Positions 17,117 through 27,096 are shown, numbered from the stretch's first letter. The stretch: 64,000 nucleotides of DNA from an uncultured Bacteroidales bacterium (GCA_902762355.1 CACWNR010000003.1:124001-188000), one strand, 5' to 3'. The notes: generated by a model not told the origin, from the letters alone. Numbers and translations are program-made.

Positions 17117-17840
17117 TGGTTTTTCCAAATCTTCTTTCACGTTTCTGATAATCCACAATGGCTTTATAGAACTCCTCCTCGGTGAACTCCGGCCACAAGC
17201 AATCGGTAAAATAGAGTTCGCTGTACGCCAGTTGCCAGAGCAGGAAGTTACTGATGCGGTACTCACCGCTGGTACGGATGAGCAGATCCGGATCAGGCAT
17301 CTCATGCGTGGTCATGAGGGACGACACGAGTTGTTCGTTCACGTCCTCTGCACGCAGTTCGCCATTCTGTGCACGACGTACTGCCGTCCGTACCGCCTCG
17401 GTGATCTCCCAACGCGCCGAATAACTGAGCGCGATGACCATCGTCAGACCGGTGTTACGACTCGTCTCGTCGATACAACCCAGGAATTTCTGACGCGTAC
17501 CTTCCGGCAGGCGCTCTATATCACCGATGGTCTGCAGACGTACGTTGTTGTTCATCAGCGTCGGGGTCTCCTTCACGATGGTATCCACGAGCAGCGTCAT
17601 CAACGCATCGACTTCTTCTTTCGGACGGTTCCAGTTCTCGGTAGAGAAGGTGTATAACGTCAGGTACTCGATGCCGAGTGCGGTAGCCGCTACGGTAATG
17701 TTATGCACGGTCTCCACTCCTTGTTTATGACCGAACATACGCGCCAGACCTTGTTTCTTTGCCCACCGACCGTTGCCGTCCATGATGATGGCCACGTGAC
17801 GCGGCAGACGCGCTTTGTCTATTTGTTCTTTATATGCCAT
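17100..17840 (-). CDS. uppS: Undecaprenyl diphosphate synthase
   Basis: 246 residues. Cis-prenyltransferase motifs: [13 protein letters not shown] with catalytic Asp21, [20 protein letters not shown], and [23 protein letters not shown] near the C-terminus. The enzyme makes the C55 lipid carrier for peptidoglycan and surface glycans. The uppS-bamA-skp-skp order is conserved in Bacteroidetes. Confidence 0.96.
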   Translation of the reverse strand: MAYKEQIDKARLPRHVAIIMDGNGRWAKKQGLARMFGHKQGVETVHNITVAATALGIEYLTLYTFSTENWNRPKEEVDALMTLLVDTIVKETPTLMNNNVRLQTIGDIERLPEGTRQKFLGCIDETSRNTGLTMVIALSYSARWEITEAVRTAVRRAQNGELRAEDVNEQLVSSLMTTHEMPDPDLLIRTSGEYRISNFLLWQLAYSELYFTDCLWPEFTEEEFYKAIVDYQKRERRFGKTSEQIH

Positions 17841-17852
17841 TGTTATGCTTTT

Positions 17853-18572
17853 TTACCAATTACAAATGCGGCAGGTTTTCTTCGCACGGGCGAACTCAAA
17901 CACCAGTCCTGCCGTGAGCATACCCGTCAAATCGCAGTTCATTATGTTACTGCCATTCAAGCCGTGACGGTCGGCTAAGTTATCCCGGTTCTCCAGGTTG
18001 TCCGCGAAGTACACATTATGCTGCCAAGCGATATTGAGCCCCACGAACTCATGGAATTTCCATTTGAAGCCGATACCGAAGGGGAGATACGCCATCACTT
18101 TATTGAAGTTTCCGTTCGTATATCCTTCCGATCCGTATATACCTGCACCGATACCCAGGAAGATATAGGGCGTGTAGGGTTTGATACGTTTGTCGAACTT
18201 ATTAGCGTCCCCGAAGCGGAGAAAATTGAACTCCGCCATCACATCGACGTTCACCAACAGGTTCTGCCATTTGCTATCCAGTTTAACCGGTCCCACACCG
18301 GTCTCGTACGCATACTCATGCCCCGTTATACGTTGTCCGGAGGCCTTCACCTGCAGAGCCCAGCGTTTGGTGAACTTATACCGGAAATGGATGCCGTACG
18401 CCTCGCGGGGGTTCATGAATATATGCTCCGCCGCATCGCCTACGTAGTAACCGCAACCTGCCTGAATACCGACTTCACACAAGTACGGCTGGCCGTTCGT
18501 CTGCGCTTGCGCTTGGGGCGCACAGAGTACAGCACACAGTATACAGACTAATATGTATATCGATTTTTTCAA
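17853..18572 (-). CDS. DUF6089-type outer membrane beta-barrel protein
   Basis: 239 residues with a signal peptide (MKKSIYILVCILCAVLCAPQ) and a beta-rich body: EVGIQAGCGYYVGDAAEHIF, FRYKFTKRWALQVK, YTPYIFLGIGAGIYG, PFGIGFKWKFHEFVGLNIAW. This matches the DUF6089 porin-like family usually found just before uppS in Bacteroidetes. It is likely an eight-stranded barrel. The N-terminus overlaps the radA stop by 4 bases. Confidence 0.82.
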   Translation of the reverse strand: MKKSIYILVCILCAVLCAPQAQAQTNGQPYLCEVGIQAGCGYYVGDAAEHIFMNPREAYGIHFRYKFTKRWALQVKASGQRITGHEYAYETGVGPVKLDSKWQNLLVNVDVMAEFNFLRFGDANKFDKRIKPYTPYIFLGIGAGIYGSEGYTNGNFNKVMAYLPFGIGFKWKFHEFVGLNIAWQHNVYFADNLENRDNLADRHGLNGSNIMNCDLTGMLTAGLVFEFARAKKTCRICNW

Positions 18573-19942
18573 CTCTTAATCAATAATCTAAAAGCATCCG
18601 TGACACGTTTGACAGCCACCACTTCAATCTTAAAACGCTTGCTGTCTATCTTCTGTCCGTCAGGGATGAGGATACGTTTGAAGCCTAATTTCTCTGCCTC
18701 GGCGATGCGTTGCTCGATGCGGTTGACGGGTCGTATCTCGCCGGCCAGTCCTACTTCACCGCATAGACAGGTCGTGGCATCCAAGGGTATGTCCATGTTA
18801 CTGCTGAGCACCGAAGCGATGACCGCGAGATCAATGGCCGGGTCTTGTACCCGCAGTCCACCGGCGATGTTGAGGAATACATCTTTCTGCAACAACTTAA
18901 AGCCCACGCGTTTCTCGAGCACGGCGAGCAGCATGTTGAGTCGTCTGCCGTCAAAACCCGTTGAGGAGCGTTGGGGTGTACCGTAGGCCGCGGAGGACAC
19001 CAGTGCCTGCACCTCGATCAGGAACGGTCGTACGCCTTCGACAGCCGCAGCTATCGCGATGCCGGAGAGGCCTTCACGCGAGGTCGAGAGCAGCAGTTCG
19101 GAGGGGTTCGTCACCTCGCGCAGACCATCCTGACGCATTTCGTAGATACCCAACTCGGAGGTTGAACCGAAACGGTTCTTCTGCGCCCGCAGGATGCGGT
19201 ACATGTTATGTTGGTCGCCCTCGAACTGCAGCACCGTGTCCACGATATGCTCCAGCACTTTGGGACCCGCCAACGAACCCTCTTTGTTGATATGTCCGAT
19301 GATGAAGAACGGTATATCCCGTGTCTTGGCGAACTCCAGAATGCGTGCTGCGCACTCGCGTACTTGCGAGAGCGAACCGATGGTGGCGTCGATAGCGTCC
19401 GTTCCGATGGTCTGGATGGAGTCGATGACAACTATCTCGGGTTCAAGTTCTTTGACCTGCTCAAGGATACGCTCCAGCGAGGTCTCCGCGGATATATAGA
19501 GGTTCTCGGCATTGCCGGCCAATCGTTCAGCGCGAAGCTTGAGTTGCTGCGCCGACTCCTCCCCCGAGGCGTAGAAGGTCTTCCGTTCACCCTGCTGCAT
19601 CAGCACCTGGAGTGCCAGCGTCGATTTGCCTATACCGGGTTCGCCACCCAGCAGCACCAGACTGCCCGGCACCAGTCCACCGCCTAAGACACGGTTCAAC
19701 TCGCCGTTGTGCATGTCGATACGGATCTCGTGGGATGCCTGTACGTCTTGGAGACGCTTAGGATGACCGCCTGCGGCTGAAAGACCGCGTTCGCTGTAAG
19801 ACCGCTTTGCTGTAAGATCGCTTCGCTGTAAGACTTCCTCTTCATACGTTCCCCACTCTCCGCAAACGGGACAGCGACCGAGCATCTGCGGGGCTTTAGC
19901 ACCGCAGGACGAGCATACATATTGAATAGTACTTTTAGCCAT
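18569..19942 (-). CDS. radA: DNA repair protein RadA
   Basis: 457 residues. C4 zinc finger (Cys10, 13, 24, 27), RecA-like ATPase with Walker A GGEPGIGKST (about 99-108), the RadA-specific KNRFG motif (255-259) and a Lon-like C-terminal domain (LNIAGGLRVQDPAIDLAVIA). RadA is a hexameric branch-migration helicase acting on recombination intermediates. Residues about 41-62 (LTAKRSYSERGLSAAGG) between zinc finger and ATPase are encoded by a family B repeat array not expected in RadA. Confidence 0.95.
   Translation of the reverse strand: MAKSTIQYVCSSCGAKAPQMLGRCPVCGEWGTYEEEVLQRSDLTAKRSYSERGLSAAGGHPKRLQDVQASHEIRIDMHNGELNRVLGGGLVPGSLVLLGGEPGIGKSTLALQVLMQQGERKTFYASGEESAQQLKLRAERLAGNAENLYISAETSLERILEQVKELEPEIVVIDSIQTIGTDAIDATIGSLSQVRECAARILEFAKTRDIPFFIIGHINKEGSLAGPKVLEHIVDTVLQFEGDQHNMYRILRAQKNRFGSTSELGIYEMRQDGLREVTNPSELLLSTSREGLSGIAIAAAVEGVRPFLIEVQALVSSAAYGTPQRSSTGFDGRRLNMLLAVLEKRVGFKLLQKDVFLNIAGGLRVQDPAIDLAVIASVLSSNMDIPLDATTCLCGEVGLAGEIRPVNRIEQRIAEAEKLGFKRILIPDGQKIDSKRFKIEVVAVKRVTDAFRLLIKS
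19764..19835 (-). repeat. Family B array inside radA
   Basis: Four tandem units of 16-18 bases on the plus strand, each starting GACCG or GATCG and ending in TGTAA or TGAAA, with small GC-rich inner arms such as GCTTTGC and GCTTCGC. The reading frame of radA is kept throughout. Confidence 0.85.
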
Positions 19943-20748
19943 CAGATCTCTATTACATCGTTCTCCTCTGCAAGAACGCAGTTTTCAAATATCGGTTTTG
20001 CCTCCTGCAAGAAGAGACTGTGGTCTTCTACACGAGCGCTATAGTGTCCCAGCACCAGTTTCCCTGCATTCGCTTTCTGTGCTATCGTAGCGGCTTGTGC
20101 GGCGGTGGAATGCTGCACCTCTTTGCTGCGCGCTCCCATCGACTCGAGGAACGTGGACTCATGATAGAGCGTACCTACCCCTTCGATGATGGGGACGATC
20201 TTCTCGCTGTACATCGTGTCCGAGCAGTAGGCATATGCCTTACGTGCTATGCGCTTATACGAACCGTCTTCTTTCTGCACCCGTTGCGACTCCTTGAAGA
20301 GGAACCCGCAGGTGGGCACGCTATGCTTGAGCGGGATGGTCTCTACGGTGACGTTATTATCCTCGTAGACGACCTCGTTCTTGCGGGGGTTGATAGCGTG
20401 GAAGATGATCTCGTACTGACGGTCGTTGGCATGGTACTCCAGCAGCGGCGTCAGTAGTTTCTCGAGGTCTCTGTATGCGTATATATGCATCGGTTGCGTG
20501 CGCTTGAGCATACCGAGCGTGGTCAGTAACCCGATCAGGCCGAAGCAGTGGTCGCCGTGCAGGTGGGAGATGAAGATGTTATATAGCCGCGAGGTGTGTA
20601 CACCCAGCTTCTGCATCGTCAACAACGTTCCCTCACCGCAATCGACAAGGAAATACTTATCGTGCAGGTTGACCAACTGCGACGAAGGCGAGGTGGTCTT
20701 CGTCGGTTTGGCACTGCCGCAGCCTAATATGGTTACTGTTCCTTTCAT
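19942..20748 (-). CDS. rnz: Ribonuclease Z
   Basis: 268 residues, metallo-beta-lactamase fold: ILGCGSAKPT at the N-terminus, FISHLHGDHCFGL (zinc ligands HxHxDH), YCSDTMYSE (Asp ligand) and KLVLGHYSARVED (final His). RNase Z cuts precursor tRNA after the discriminator base, which is required here because most tRNA genes in the window lack CCA. It lies in the dnaN superoperon, overlapping both neighbours by 1-4 bases. Confidence 0.92.
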   Translation of the reverse strand: MKGTVTILGCGSAKPTKTTSPSSQLVNLHDKYFLVDCGEGTLLTMQKLGVHTSRLYNIFISHLHGDHCFGLIGLLTTLGMLKRTQPMHIYAYRDLEKLLTPLLEYHANDRQYEIIFHAINPRKNEVVYEDNNVTVETIPLKHSVPTCGFLFKESQRVQKEDGSYKRIARKAYAYCSDTMYSEKIVPIIEGVGTLYHESTFLESMGARSKEVQHSTAAQAATIAQKANAGKLVLGHYSARVEDHSLFLQEAKPIFENCVLAEENDVIEI

Positions 20749-22727
20749 TGTACTTGTTCCAGTTGTTCGAGTACTTTATCGCCTAGGGCGGTTTTGGTAG
20801 CTATATGCTCGAGCACGGCCTTAACGAAGGAGTTGGACTCAAACGATCCGCGTACCTCTTCGAAGTCCGCCTGTGCTTGGCTGCGGTCACCATCGACACC
20901 GAAACCGGTCTGACTGTTGAGGTCAAACTCCTTGCGGGCATCGTTATAAACCATCCGATCCAAGCCCACCACAGCTTCTTGCCACTCGATGATGGTGCGT
21001 TTGATCTGCTCCAGCGTCACGTCCTTCACCTTGCAACCCCATACTTGCTCGAGATGCTCCAGCGCCCACGACCACTCGTACGAGTAGTAATGCGCGTGCA
21101 TAGCTACCAGACGTTCCTGGATAGCCTCGAGGCTCAGTTTGCCGGCTTCGATATCATCCGCCAAACGACTCACTTCGCTACGCGGCGCAATCAGTCCGGC
21201 CAGATCAACCCATGTGCCGAAACCTGCCTCGCTATCCGGTTGCAATGCCTTGCGCACCTCGTCCAAGGTATGCCACTCGCTCTTCTCGAGACGACTGATA
21301 AGGCTGTTGCCGAGGAATTTCTGAATACCGATCGTATAGAGTTCGAGACCGTGCTTGAGCGAGGTGTTACGGATCTTACAGTTACGATAACCGAAGACCT
21401 CGGTGTTCTCGCCGCTCAGCGCTACGAGCTCGTTCAGCACTTCGCGTCCGCGCCACATCTTCTGTACCGTGTACGGGCTCAACAGGTTGAAGTTGATCTG
21501 GTCGAGTTTATGCGGATCCTTACGGTTGTCACGCTTCGGCCATTTCTGCGCATCACGGATCGTACCTACCGTACGCAGGTTAGCGCCCGGCACCAGATAA
21601 GACTCCGACTGGTTCTCAATCAAGTACGAGAACGGCAGATCGGAAGTGTCCGCGTGATGCGTATGACGACCCATGACGAGACTGAACGCACCGATCTTAG
21701 ACGGCCAGAGCAGATAACTGTCGGAGGTGGTCTTCGAACCGCGCTCTGCCACACCCTGATGGATCGGACCGAGTTTGTACATATGGTTCGACTGGTTACT
21801 ACCCGAACCGGCGTTCATGAACGAGAACATACCGGCGATGAGCAGCGTCGATTTATGATGGGTGACGGTATAAGGACCTGCGAAGATAGCGCAGGCCTCG
21901 CCGTGCATGCCTTGGCAGTTCGAGAAGAACAGACTCTCCCCTGCCGAGTAGTGCTTATCGAAGATACAACCCTGACCGACGAAGCACTTATCCACCAGCG
22001 TCGAGTCGCCGATCTCCACGCCCGAGGCGATGATGAAGTCCGTACACTTGACACCAGAGCCCAGATGCACCGGAGCGAACTCGTTCGAATTGATTGTACC
22101 GTTCTTCAGACGACTCACGCCCGTCAGTTCGGCGAAGTCACCGATCTTGACGTTCTTGATACTACCGCAGTTGAGGATACGTACGTTATCGCCGATATAA
22201 CCTACCTCTGAAGCCTGCGCCTCGGCATAGGCATCGATCATCTGCTCGAGCTGATGGATCATCTTCGGGCGGTGACGATAGAGCGTCAGCACGTACGCCA
22301 GACTCGCGGAGAGTTCATTGAAGATAGGTATCTCACGTCCACCGCCTTCGTTCATCACCGGCACGCGCACGCCGTTACCGAAACTCGTCTTGCCGTCCAC
22401 GAGGATGGCATTGACGTTCTCGATGCAGGTGTTGTTACCGATGTGGTAGTTAGCGATGTAGTTATGGATATTGTACAGGTGCGCATCGTTGCCCACTTCG
22501 CAGTTATGCAGCATGGCGTGATAGATACCGGTGTGGATCTTGATCCCACCCGGCAACTCTATCTCTTTGCCATACACGCCCAGACGGTTGTGACCCGAGA
22601 AATTAGTATGACGCACGTAGCGTGCATCAAACGCCTCAGCCACTTCGACCTCTGACCAGTTGGTCGCTTTGCACCCCTGTTCTTCCAGTTGTGCAATCTC
22701 TTGCGCTGTCAATGAACGGTAGTTCAT
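20745..22727 (-). CDS. DUF4954 protein with left-handed beta-helix repeats
   Basis: 660 residues. The central part (about 60-320) shows hexapeptide-repeat character, with residues such as VKIGDFAELTGVS and CEVGNDAHLYNIHNYIANYHIG, and a His-rich segment VMGRHTHHADTSDLPFSYL. It matches DUF4954, found across Bacteroidetes. The fold resembles nucleotidyl- or acyltransferases, but no activity can be stated. The C-terminal 200 residues are helical. Confidence 0.8.
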   Translation of the reverse strand: MNYRSLTAQEIAQLEEQGCKATNWSEVEVAEAFDARYVRHTNFSGHNRLGVYGKEIELPGGIKIHTGIYHAMLHNCEVGNDAHLYNIHNYIANYHIGNNTCIENVNAILVDGKTSFGNGVRVPVMNEGGGREIPIFNELSASLAYVLTLYRHRPKMIHQLEQMIDAYAEAQASEVGYIGDNVRILNCGSIKNVKIGDFAELTGVSRLKNGTINSNEFAPVHLGSGVKCTDFIIASGVEIGDSTLVDKCFVGQGCIFDKHYSAGESLFFSNCQGMHGEACAIFAGPYTVTHHKSTLLIAGMFSFMNAGSGSNQSNHMYKLGPIHQGVAERGSKTTSDSYLLWPSKIGAFSLVMGRHTHHADTSDLPFSYLIENQSESYLVPGANLRTVGTIRDAQKWPKRDNRKDPHKLDQINFNLLSPYTVQKMWRGREVLNELVALSGENTEVFGYRNCKIRNTSLKHGLELYTIGIQKFLGNSLISRLEKSEWHTLDEVRKALQPDSEAGFGTWVDLAGLIAPRSEVSRLADDIEAGKLSLEAIQERLVAMHAHYYSYEWSWALEHLEQVWGCKVKDVTLEQIKRTIIEWQEAVVGLDRMVYNDARKEFDLNSQTGFGVDGDRSQAQADFEEVRGSFESNSFVKAVLEHIATKTALGDKVLEQLEQVQ

Positions 22728-22732
22728 AGGGC

Positions 22733-23857
22733 TTAGTCGTTCAGCAGCATCGGCATGAGGAGCATCAGTACGTCCTCGTTCTCTTCGTTCTCAGCCGGCA
22801 GGATGAGACCTGCGCGAGCGGGATCAGCGAGCTTAAGCAGCACGTCGTCCGAAGCGATAGACGAGAGCAGATCGATGAGGAACGGAGCCTTGAAACCGAT
22901 AGCCATCGGCGTACCGTTATAGCTGCAGCTGATGGTCTCCTCAGCGCTGGTCGAGAAGTCGATATCCTGTGCACTGATCTTGATCTGGTTCTCACTGATA
23001 GCGAGGCGCAGTTGAGCGGTACCGTTGTTAGCGAACACAGCCACGCGCTTGCACGCGTTGATGAGTGTCTGACGGTCTGCAGTTACGATATTCTGGTTGG
23101 ACTGCGGGATCACGGCATTGTAGTTCGGGAAACGACCCTCGATCTGACGGCAAACGACGATAGTGTTGCCGAACTCAAAACGGGCGTTCTTAGAACCGAA
23201 TACCACCTTCACGTCCTCTTCCTCTTTCGCCAACAGGTTCTTGAGGAGGTTAGCCGGTTTCTTCGGGAGGATGAAGTTAGCCGTAACACCGGCAGCGACA
23301 CTGGTGTTGATGTAACGAACCAGACGGTGTGCGTCGGTAGCTACCATCGTCACTTTGTCGGCAGCGATGTCAAAGAAGATACCGTTCATCACCGGACGGA
23401 GCTCGTCGTCAGCCGTGCAGAAGATGGTCTTCTCGATAGCACCCTGGAGCACCTTAGCCGGCATAGCGATCGTCTGCGCCTCTGCCTCTGCACCCGGCAT
23501 CTCCGGATACTCGTTGCCGTTCACGCCTACGAACGAATAGGTACCGTTCTGGCTAACCATGCTGACTGCGAAATTGTTCTCATCGATGGTGAAAGACAGC
23601 GGTTGCTCCGAGAACTCCTTGAGGGTCTCCAACAACAGCTTAGCAGCCGAAGCCACCTTACCTGCACCTTCTACATTCTCTACCTCCACACTCGTACGGA
23701 TCGTGGTCTCACCGTCCGAAGCGGTCAGCTTCAGTTCATTACCGGACAGTTCAAAGAGCACGTCGTCCAGGATCGGCAACGCATTCTTACTGTTAATCAC
23801 GCGGCTTACAGCCTGTAATTGCGAAAAGAGTTTAGAACTCGAAACATTAAATCTCAT
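22733..23857 (-). CDS. dnaN: DNA polymerase III sliding clamp, beta subunit
   Basis: 374 residues with the three-domain clamp pattern: MRFNVSSSKLFSQLQAVSRVINSKNALPILDDVLFEL at the start (domain 1), FCTADDELRPVMNGIFFDI in the middle (domain 2), and a C-terminus LMLLMPMLLND close to the usual hydrophobic end of the clamp. It is the promoter-proximal gene of the 13-gene minus-strand operon. Confidence 0.96.
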   Translation of the reverse strand: MRFNVSSSKLFSQLQAVSRVINSKNALPILDDVLFELSGNELKLTASDGETTIRTSVEVENVEGAGKVASAAKLLLETLKEFSEQPLSFTIDENNFAVSMVSQNGTYSFVGVNGNEYPEMPGAEAEAQTIAMPAKVLQGAIEKTIFCTADDELRPVMNGIFFDIAADKVTMVATDAHRLVRYINTSVAAGVTANFILPKKPANLLKNLLAKEEEDVKVVFGSKNARFEFGNTIVVCRQIEGRFPNYNAVIPQSNQNIVTADRQTLINACKRVAVFANNGTAQLRLAISENQIKISAQDIDFSTSAEETISCSYNGTPMAIGFKAPFLIDLLSSIASDDVLLKLADPARAGLILPAENEENEDVLMLLMPMLLND

Positions 23858-23953
23858 ATACGTATATTTTTTGTTGTTTTTGTTCGTTGTTTTCCTACGC
23901 GCGCAGCGTTAATTTATACGCACGCATACCTGCATTACGCGCATTTAAGCGTG

Positions 23954-23985
23954 CAAAGGTACAACTTTTTTTTGATATGAGCAAA
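23954..23985 (-). promoter_or_regulatory. Promoter of the dnaN superoperon
   Basis: Minus strand TTTG (23985-23982), 20 bases, TACCTTTG (23961-23954), about 97 bases upstream of dnaN. The spacer carries the A-tract typical of the strong promoters in this window. No other clear promoter is seen down to 9998. Confidence 0.8.
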
Positions 23986-24018
23986 TTTTATGCCAAATTT
24001 TCATCTTTTTTAGGCTTC

Positions 24019-24053
24019 TTTGTACAGAATATGCAAATTTTTTTGTAATTTTG
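24019..24053 (+). promoter_or_regulatory. Putative promoter of the recombinase, possibly leaderless
   Basis: TAATTTTG (24046-24053) ends three bases before the ATG at 24057, so transcription would start at or inside the first codon. The best TTTG partner (24019-24022) is 23 bases away, longer than the usual 20, so the call is tentative. Confidence 0.45.
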
Positions 24054-24056
24054 CGT

Positions 24057-24665
24057 ATGATTTACGGTTATATTCGCGTAAGTTCCGACAAGCAGACGGT
24101 CGAGAACCAGCGATTTGAGATTGAGGAGTTCTGCAGAGTGAATAACAAACACATCGACGGCTGGATCGAGGAAACGATCAGTGGTACGAAGGAGTACAAA
24201 AAGCGGCGTCTGGGCACCTTGCTCAAGCGTGTGAGGGGCGGTGACACTATCATCTGCTCGGAGTTATCGCGTTTGGGGCGGTCGCTGTTTATGATCATGG
24301 AGATACTTAGTATCTGCATGAAAAAAGAATGCCGCGTATGGACGATCAAGGACAGATACCGCTTAGGCGATGACCTCCAGAGTAAGGTCTTGGCATTCGC
24401 GTTCGGACTAAGTGCCGAGATCGAACGCACCCTCATTTCGCAGCGCACTAAAGAAGCACTGGCGAGGATGAAAGCAGAAGGCAAACCGCTCGGGCGACCA
24501 AAGGGCGCCAAGTCCGAAAAGAAATACCACAAACTGCACAGTAAGGAGCGGGTCATTCGACAACTGTGGAGTGAAGGCCTTTCCTTCAATCAGATTGCTC
24601 GCGAACTGAATGCCAATCGCAACACAGTCCGCCGCTATTACGAAACTTTCATCAAAAACACGTAA
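24057..24665 (+). CDS. Serine recombinase, Mpi (master DNA invertase)-like
   Basis: 202 residues. The resolvase/invertase catalytic domain begins MIYGYIRVSS with nucleophile Ser9, continues with ICSELSRLGRSLFMIMEIL and FAFGLSAEIERTLISQRTKEAL, and ends in a helix-turn-helix (SFNQIARELNANRNTVRRYY). Length and motifs fit the Mpi group of Bacteroides that flips many promoters. No transposon genes or obvious invertible segment flank it, so it may act elsewhere in the genome. It is divergent from dnaN. Confidence 0.88.
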   Translation: MIYGYIRVSSDKQTVENQRFEIEEFCRVNNKHIDGWIEETISGTKEYKKRRLGTLLKRVRGGDTIICSELSRLGRSLFMIMEILSICMKKECRVWTIKDRYRLGDDLQSKVLAFAFGLSAEIERTLISQRTKEALARMKAEGKPLGRPKGAKSEKKYHKLHSKERVIRQLWSEGLSFNQIARELNANRNTVRRYYETFIKNT

Positions 24666-24680
24666 AAATATACTCATCTC

Positions 24681-24711
24681 TTGCACATGTCAAAAAAAAG
24701 CAGTAATTTTG
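24681..24711 (+). promoter_or_regulatory. Promoter of murI
   Basis: TTG (24681-24683), 20 bases including CAAAAAAAAG, then TAATTTTG (24704-24711), 20 bases before the ATG. Confidence 0.85.
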
Positions 24712-24731
24712 CAGCGCAAAATTGTTAGAGA

Positions 24732-25631
24732 ATGGCAAAGATAGGTGTTTTTGACAGCGGTTACGGTGGATTGACGATACTGGAAGCGATCCGTCGGGAG
24801 TTGCCTCAGTACGACTACTTGTACTTAGGAGACAACGCGCGTGCGCCGTATGGTACGCACTCGTTCGATGTGATCTACCGCTACACCTTGGAGGCTGTCA
24901 AATACCTGTTCGCGCATGACTGCGCGCTGGTGATTCTGGCTTGTAATACCGCGAGCGCCAAGGCGTTGCGTACCATCCAACAACGCGATTTGCCATTGAT
25001 AAATGGTGAAAATGGTGACGCTTCGCTTAATGGTGGAATGATGAAACGCAATGTTTTGGGCGTGATACGGCCGACGGTGGAAGCCGTACCGGCAATCACA
25101 AAGACGGGACATGTCGGCATCTTAGCGACACCGGCAACGGTGAGTTCGGAATCATACGTTCTCGAGCTGGAGAAGATAGCAGAGGGGTTACAGGTGACGC
25201 AGCAGGCGTGTCCTCTTTGGGTGCCGCTTATTGAAAACAACGAACACAATAGCCCCGGAGCGAAGTATTTTGTGGGCAAATACCTGCGGGAGATACTCGC
25301 CAAAGATCCGCTGATAGACACACTGGTGTTGGGTTGTACCCACTACCCTCTCCTTAAAAAGGAGATAGACCATTGGTTGGCGTACCACCAGGAGATTGAA
25401 GAATCAGAATTTCCGACGCCCATCAGTTCTCCGCAGATCCAAACGATCGCGCAGGGCGAGTTGGTTGCAAAGAGTCTGGCGGATTATCTAAAGCGTCATC
25501 CGGAGTACCGGGAACAATTGAGTGAAGGCGGCAGTTGCAGTTATCTGACGACAGAAAATGCGGACCGCTTCTCGCAGTCCGCAAGCCATTTTCTCCATTC
25601 GCCAATCATGGCGAATCACATTGACTTTTAG
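24732..25631 (+). CDS. murI: Glutamate racemase
   Basis: 299 residues. FDSGYGGLT with Asp8 and Ser9, [11 protein letters not shown], catalytic Cys71 in ILACNTASA and Cys202 in LGCTHYPLL. The enzyme makes D-glutamate for peptidoglycan. Residues about 91-106 ([16 protein letters not shown]) are a low-complexity insert coded by repeats of AAATGGTGA. It overlaps the end of sufB tail-to-tail by 4 bases. Confidence 0.94.
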   Translation: MAKIGVFDSGYGGLTILEAIRRELPQYDYLYLGDNARAPYGTHSFDVIYRYTLEAVKYLFAHDCALVILACNTASAKALRTIQQRDLPLINGENGDASLNGGMMKRNVLGVIRPTVEAVPAITKTGHVGILATPATVSSESYVLELEKIAEGLQVTQQACPLWVPLIENNEHNSPGAKYFVGKYLREILAKDPLIDTLVLGCTHYPLLKKEIDHWLAYHQEIEESEFPTPISSPQIQTIAQGELVAKSLADYLKRHPEYREQLSEGGSCSYLTTENADRFSQSASHFLHSPIMANHIDF

Positions 25632-27064
25632 CCGATAGAACCCTCCAGGGAGACTTGGAGGAGTTTTTGTGCTTCGACGGCGAACTCCATGGGGAGTTTG
25701 TCCATGACCTCTTTGGCGTAGCCATTGACGATGAGGCCGACAGCATCCTCGAGGCTGATGCCTCGTTGACGGCAATAGAAGAGTTGGTCCTCGTTGATCT
25801 TGGAGGTGGTAGCCTCATGCTCGACGGTAGCCGTAGGATTGGAGATGATCATGTCGGGGAAAGTATGGGCACCGCATTTATCGCCCAGCAAGAGGCTATC
25901 GCACTGGCTGTAGTTGCGTGCGTTCTCGGCATGAACACCCATCTTAACGAGTCCGCGGTAGGCGTTCTGGCTGAATCCGGCAGATATACCTTTCGATATT
26001 ATACGCGAGCGCGTGTTACGACCGATATGAATCATCTTCGTGCCGGTGTCCGCCTGCTGATGGTTGTTAGTGACGGCGACAGAGTAGAACTCCGCACTCG
26101 AGTTATCGCCTCGCAAGATACAGGACGGGTATTTCCATGTGATCGCCGAACCGGTCTCGACTTGCGTCCAAGATAGCCGTGCGTTCTCGTATGTGATGCC
26201 ACGTTTGGTAACAAAATTGAAGATACCTCCCTTACCGTCTTTATCGCCCGGGTACCAGTTCTGTACCGTGGAGTACTTGACTTCCGCATCCTTACGCACG
26301 ACTATCTCGACGATCGCTGCGTGGAGTTGGTTCTCATCGCGCATCGGTGCAGTACACCCCTCGAGATAGGAGAGATAAGCTCCCTCGTCGGCGATAAGGA
26401 GGGTACGCTCGAACTGACCGGTGTTACCGGCGTTGATGCGGAAATAGGTGCTGAGCTCCATCGGACAGCGGACCCCTTTCGGCACATAGACGAACGAACC
26501 GTCGGAGAAGACGGCAGAGTTCAGCGCCGCATAGAAATTATCGGAAGAGGGCACGACCGAACCGAGGTACTCTTTGACCAAGTCCGGGTGCTCCCGCACG
26601 GCTTCGGAGATGGAGCAGAAGATGATACCTTTCTCGGCAAGCGTCTCGCGGAAAGTGGTCTTGACCGAGACGGAGTCCATGACCGCATCGACCGCCATGT
26701 TTCCCGCTAACGCGGCACGTTCCTCGAGGGGAATACCTAGTTTATCGAAGGTCTTCATGATCTCTTCGTCAATCTCGTCTTTCTTTCCTTGCTCTTTTTT
26801 TGCCTTCGGAGCTGCGTAGTAGGAGATGGCTTGGAAATCGATCTCGGGGATGTCGAGGTGCGCCCAAGTGGGGACGGACATGGTCTGCCATTTGCGGAAG
26901 GCCTTAAGGCGGAAGTCAAGGAGCCATTCGGGTTCGTGCTTCTTGGCCGAGATGAGCCGAACGATATCTTCGTTCAGTCCGGCAGGCACGATATCGGTCT
27001 CCACCTCGGTGGTGAAGCCGTATTTATACTCCTGCGAGGTTATGTCCCTGATGATCTCTTCCAT
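25628..27064 (-). CDS. sufB: Fe-S cluster assembly protein SufB
   Basis: 478 residues from the ATG at 27064 ([17 protein letters not shown]). SufB signature stretches include [32 protein letters not shown] and [16 protein letters not shown], with the C-terminal [22 protein letters not shown]. It forms the SufBC2D scaffold for Fe-S assembly. Unusually, sufC, sufD and sufS are not next to it: downstream is the convergent murI. It is preceded by tRNA-Cys and a strong hairpin. Confidence 0.94.
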   Translation of the reverse strand: MEEIIRDITSQEYKYGFTTEVETDIVPAGLNEDIVRLISAKKHEPEWLLDFRLKAFRKWQTMSVPTWAHLDIPEIDFQAISYYAAPKAKKEQGKKDEIDEEIMKTFDKLGIPLEERAALAGNMAVDAVMDSVSVKTTFRETLAEKGIIFCSISEAVREHPDLVKEYLGSVVPSSDNFYAALNSAVFSDGSFVYVPKGVRCPMELSTYFRINAGNTGQFERTLLIADEGAYLSYLEGCTAPMRDENQLHAAIVEIVVRKDAEVKYSTVQNWYPGDKDGKGGIFNFVTKRGITYENARLSWTQVETGSAITWKYPSCILRGDNSSAEFYSVAVTNNHQQADTGTKMIHIGRNTRSRIISKGISAGFSQNAYRGLVKMGVHAENARNYSQCDSLLLGDKCGAHTFPDMIISNPTATVEHEATTSKINEDQLFYCRQRGISLEDAVGLIVNGYAKEVMDKLPMEFAVEAQKLLQVSLEGSIG

Positions 27065-27093
27065 AAAAATAGCCGCCCCTTTTTCGGGCGGCT
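27065..27093 (-). terminator. Hairpin between tRNA-Cys and sufB
   Basis: AGCCGCCC (27093-27086) pairs with GGGCGGCT (27078-27071) on the minus strand, followed by ATTTTT and immediately the sufB ATG. It looks like a terminator for the tRNA and would also cover the ribosome-binding region of sufB. Confidence 0.75.
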
Positions 27094-27096
27094 TGG

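Noticed and set aside
20805-22211. Long plus-strand frame opposite the DUF4954 gene
   Set aside because: Composition is Arg/His/Thr-rich as expected for a shadow frame, with no start context.
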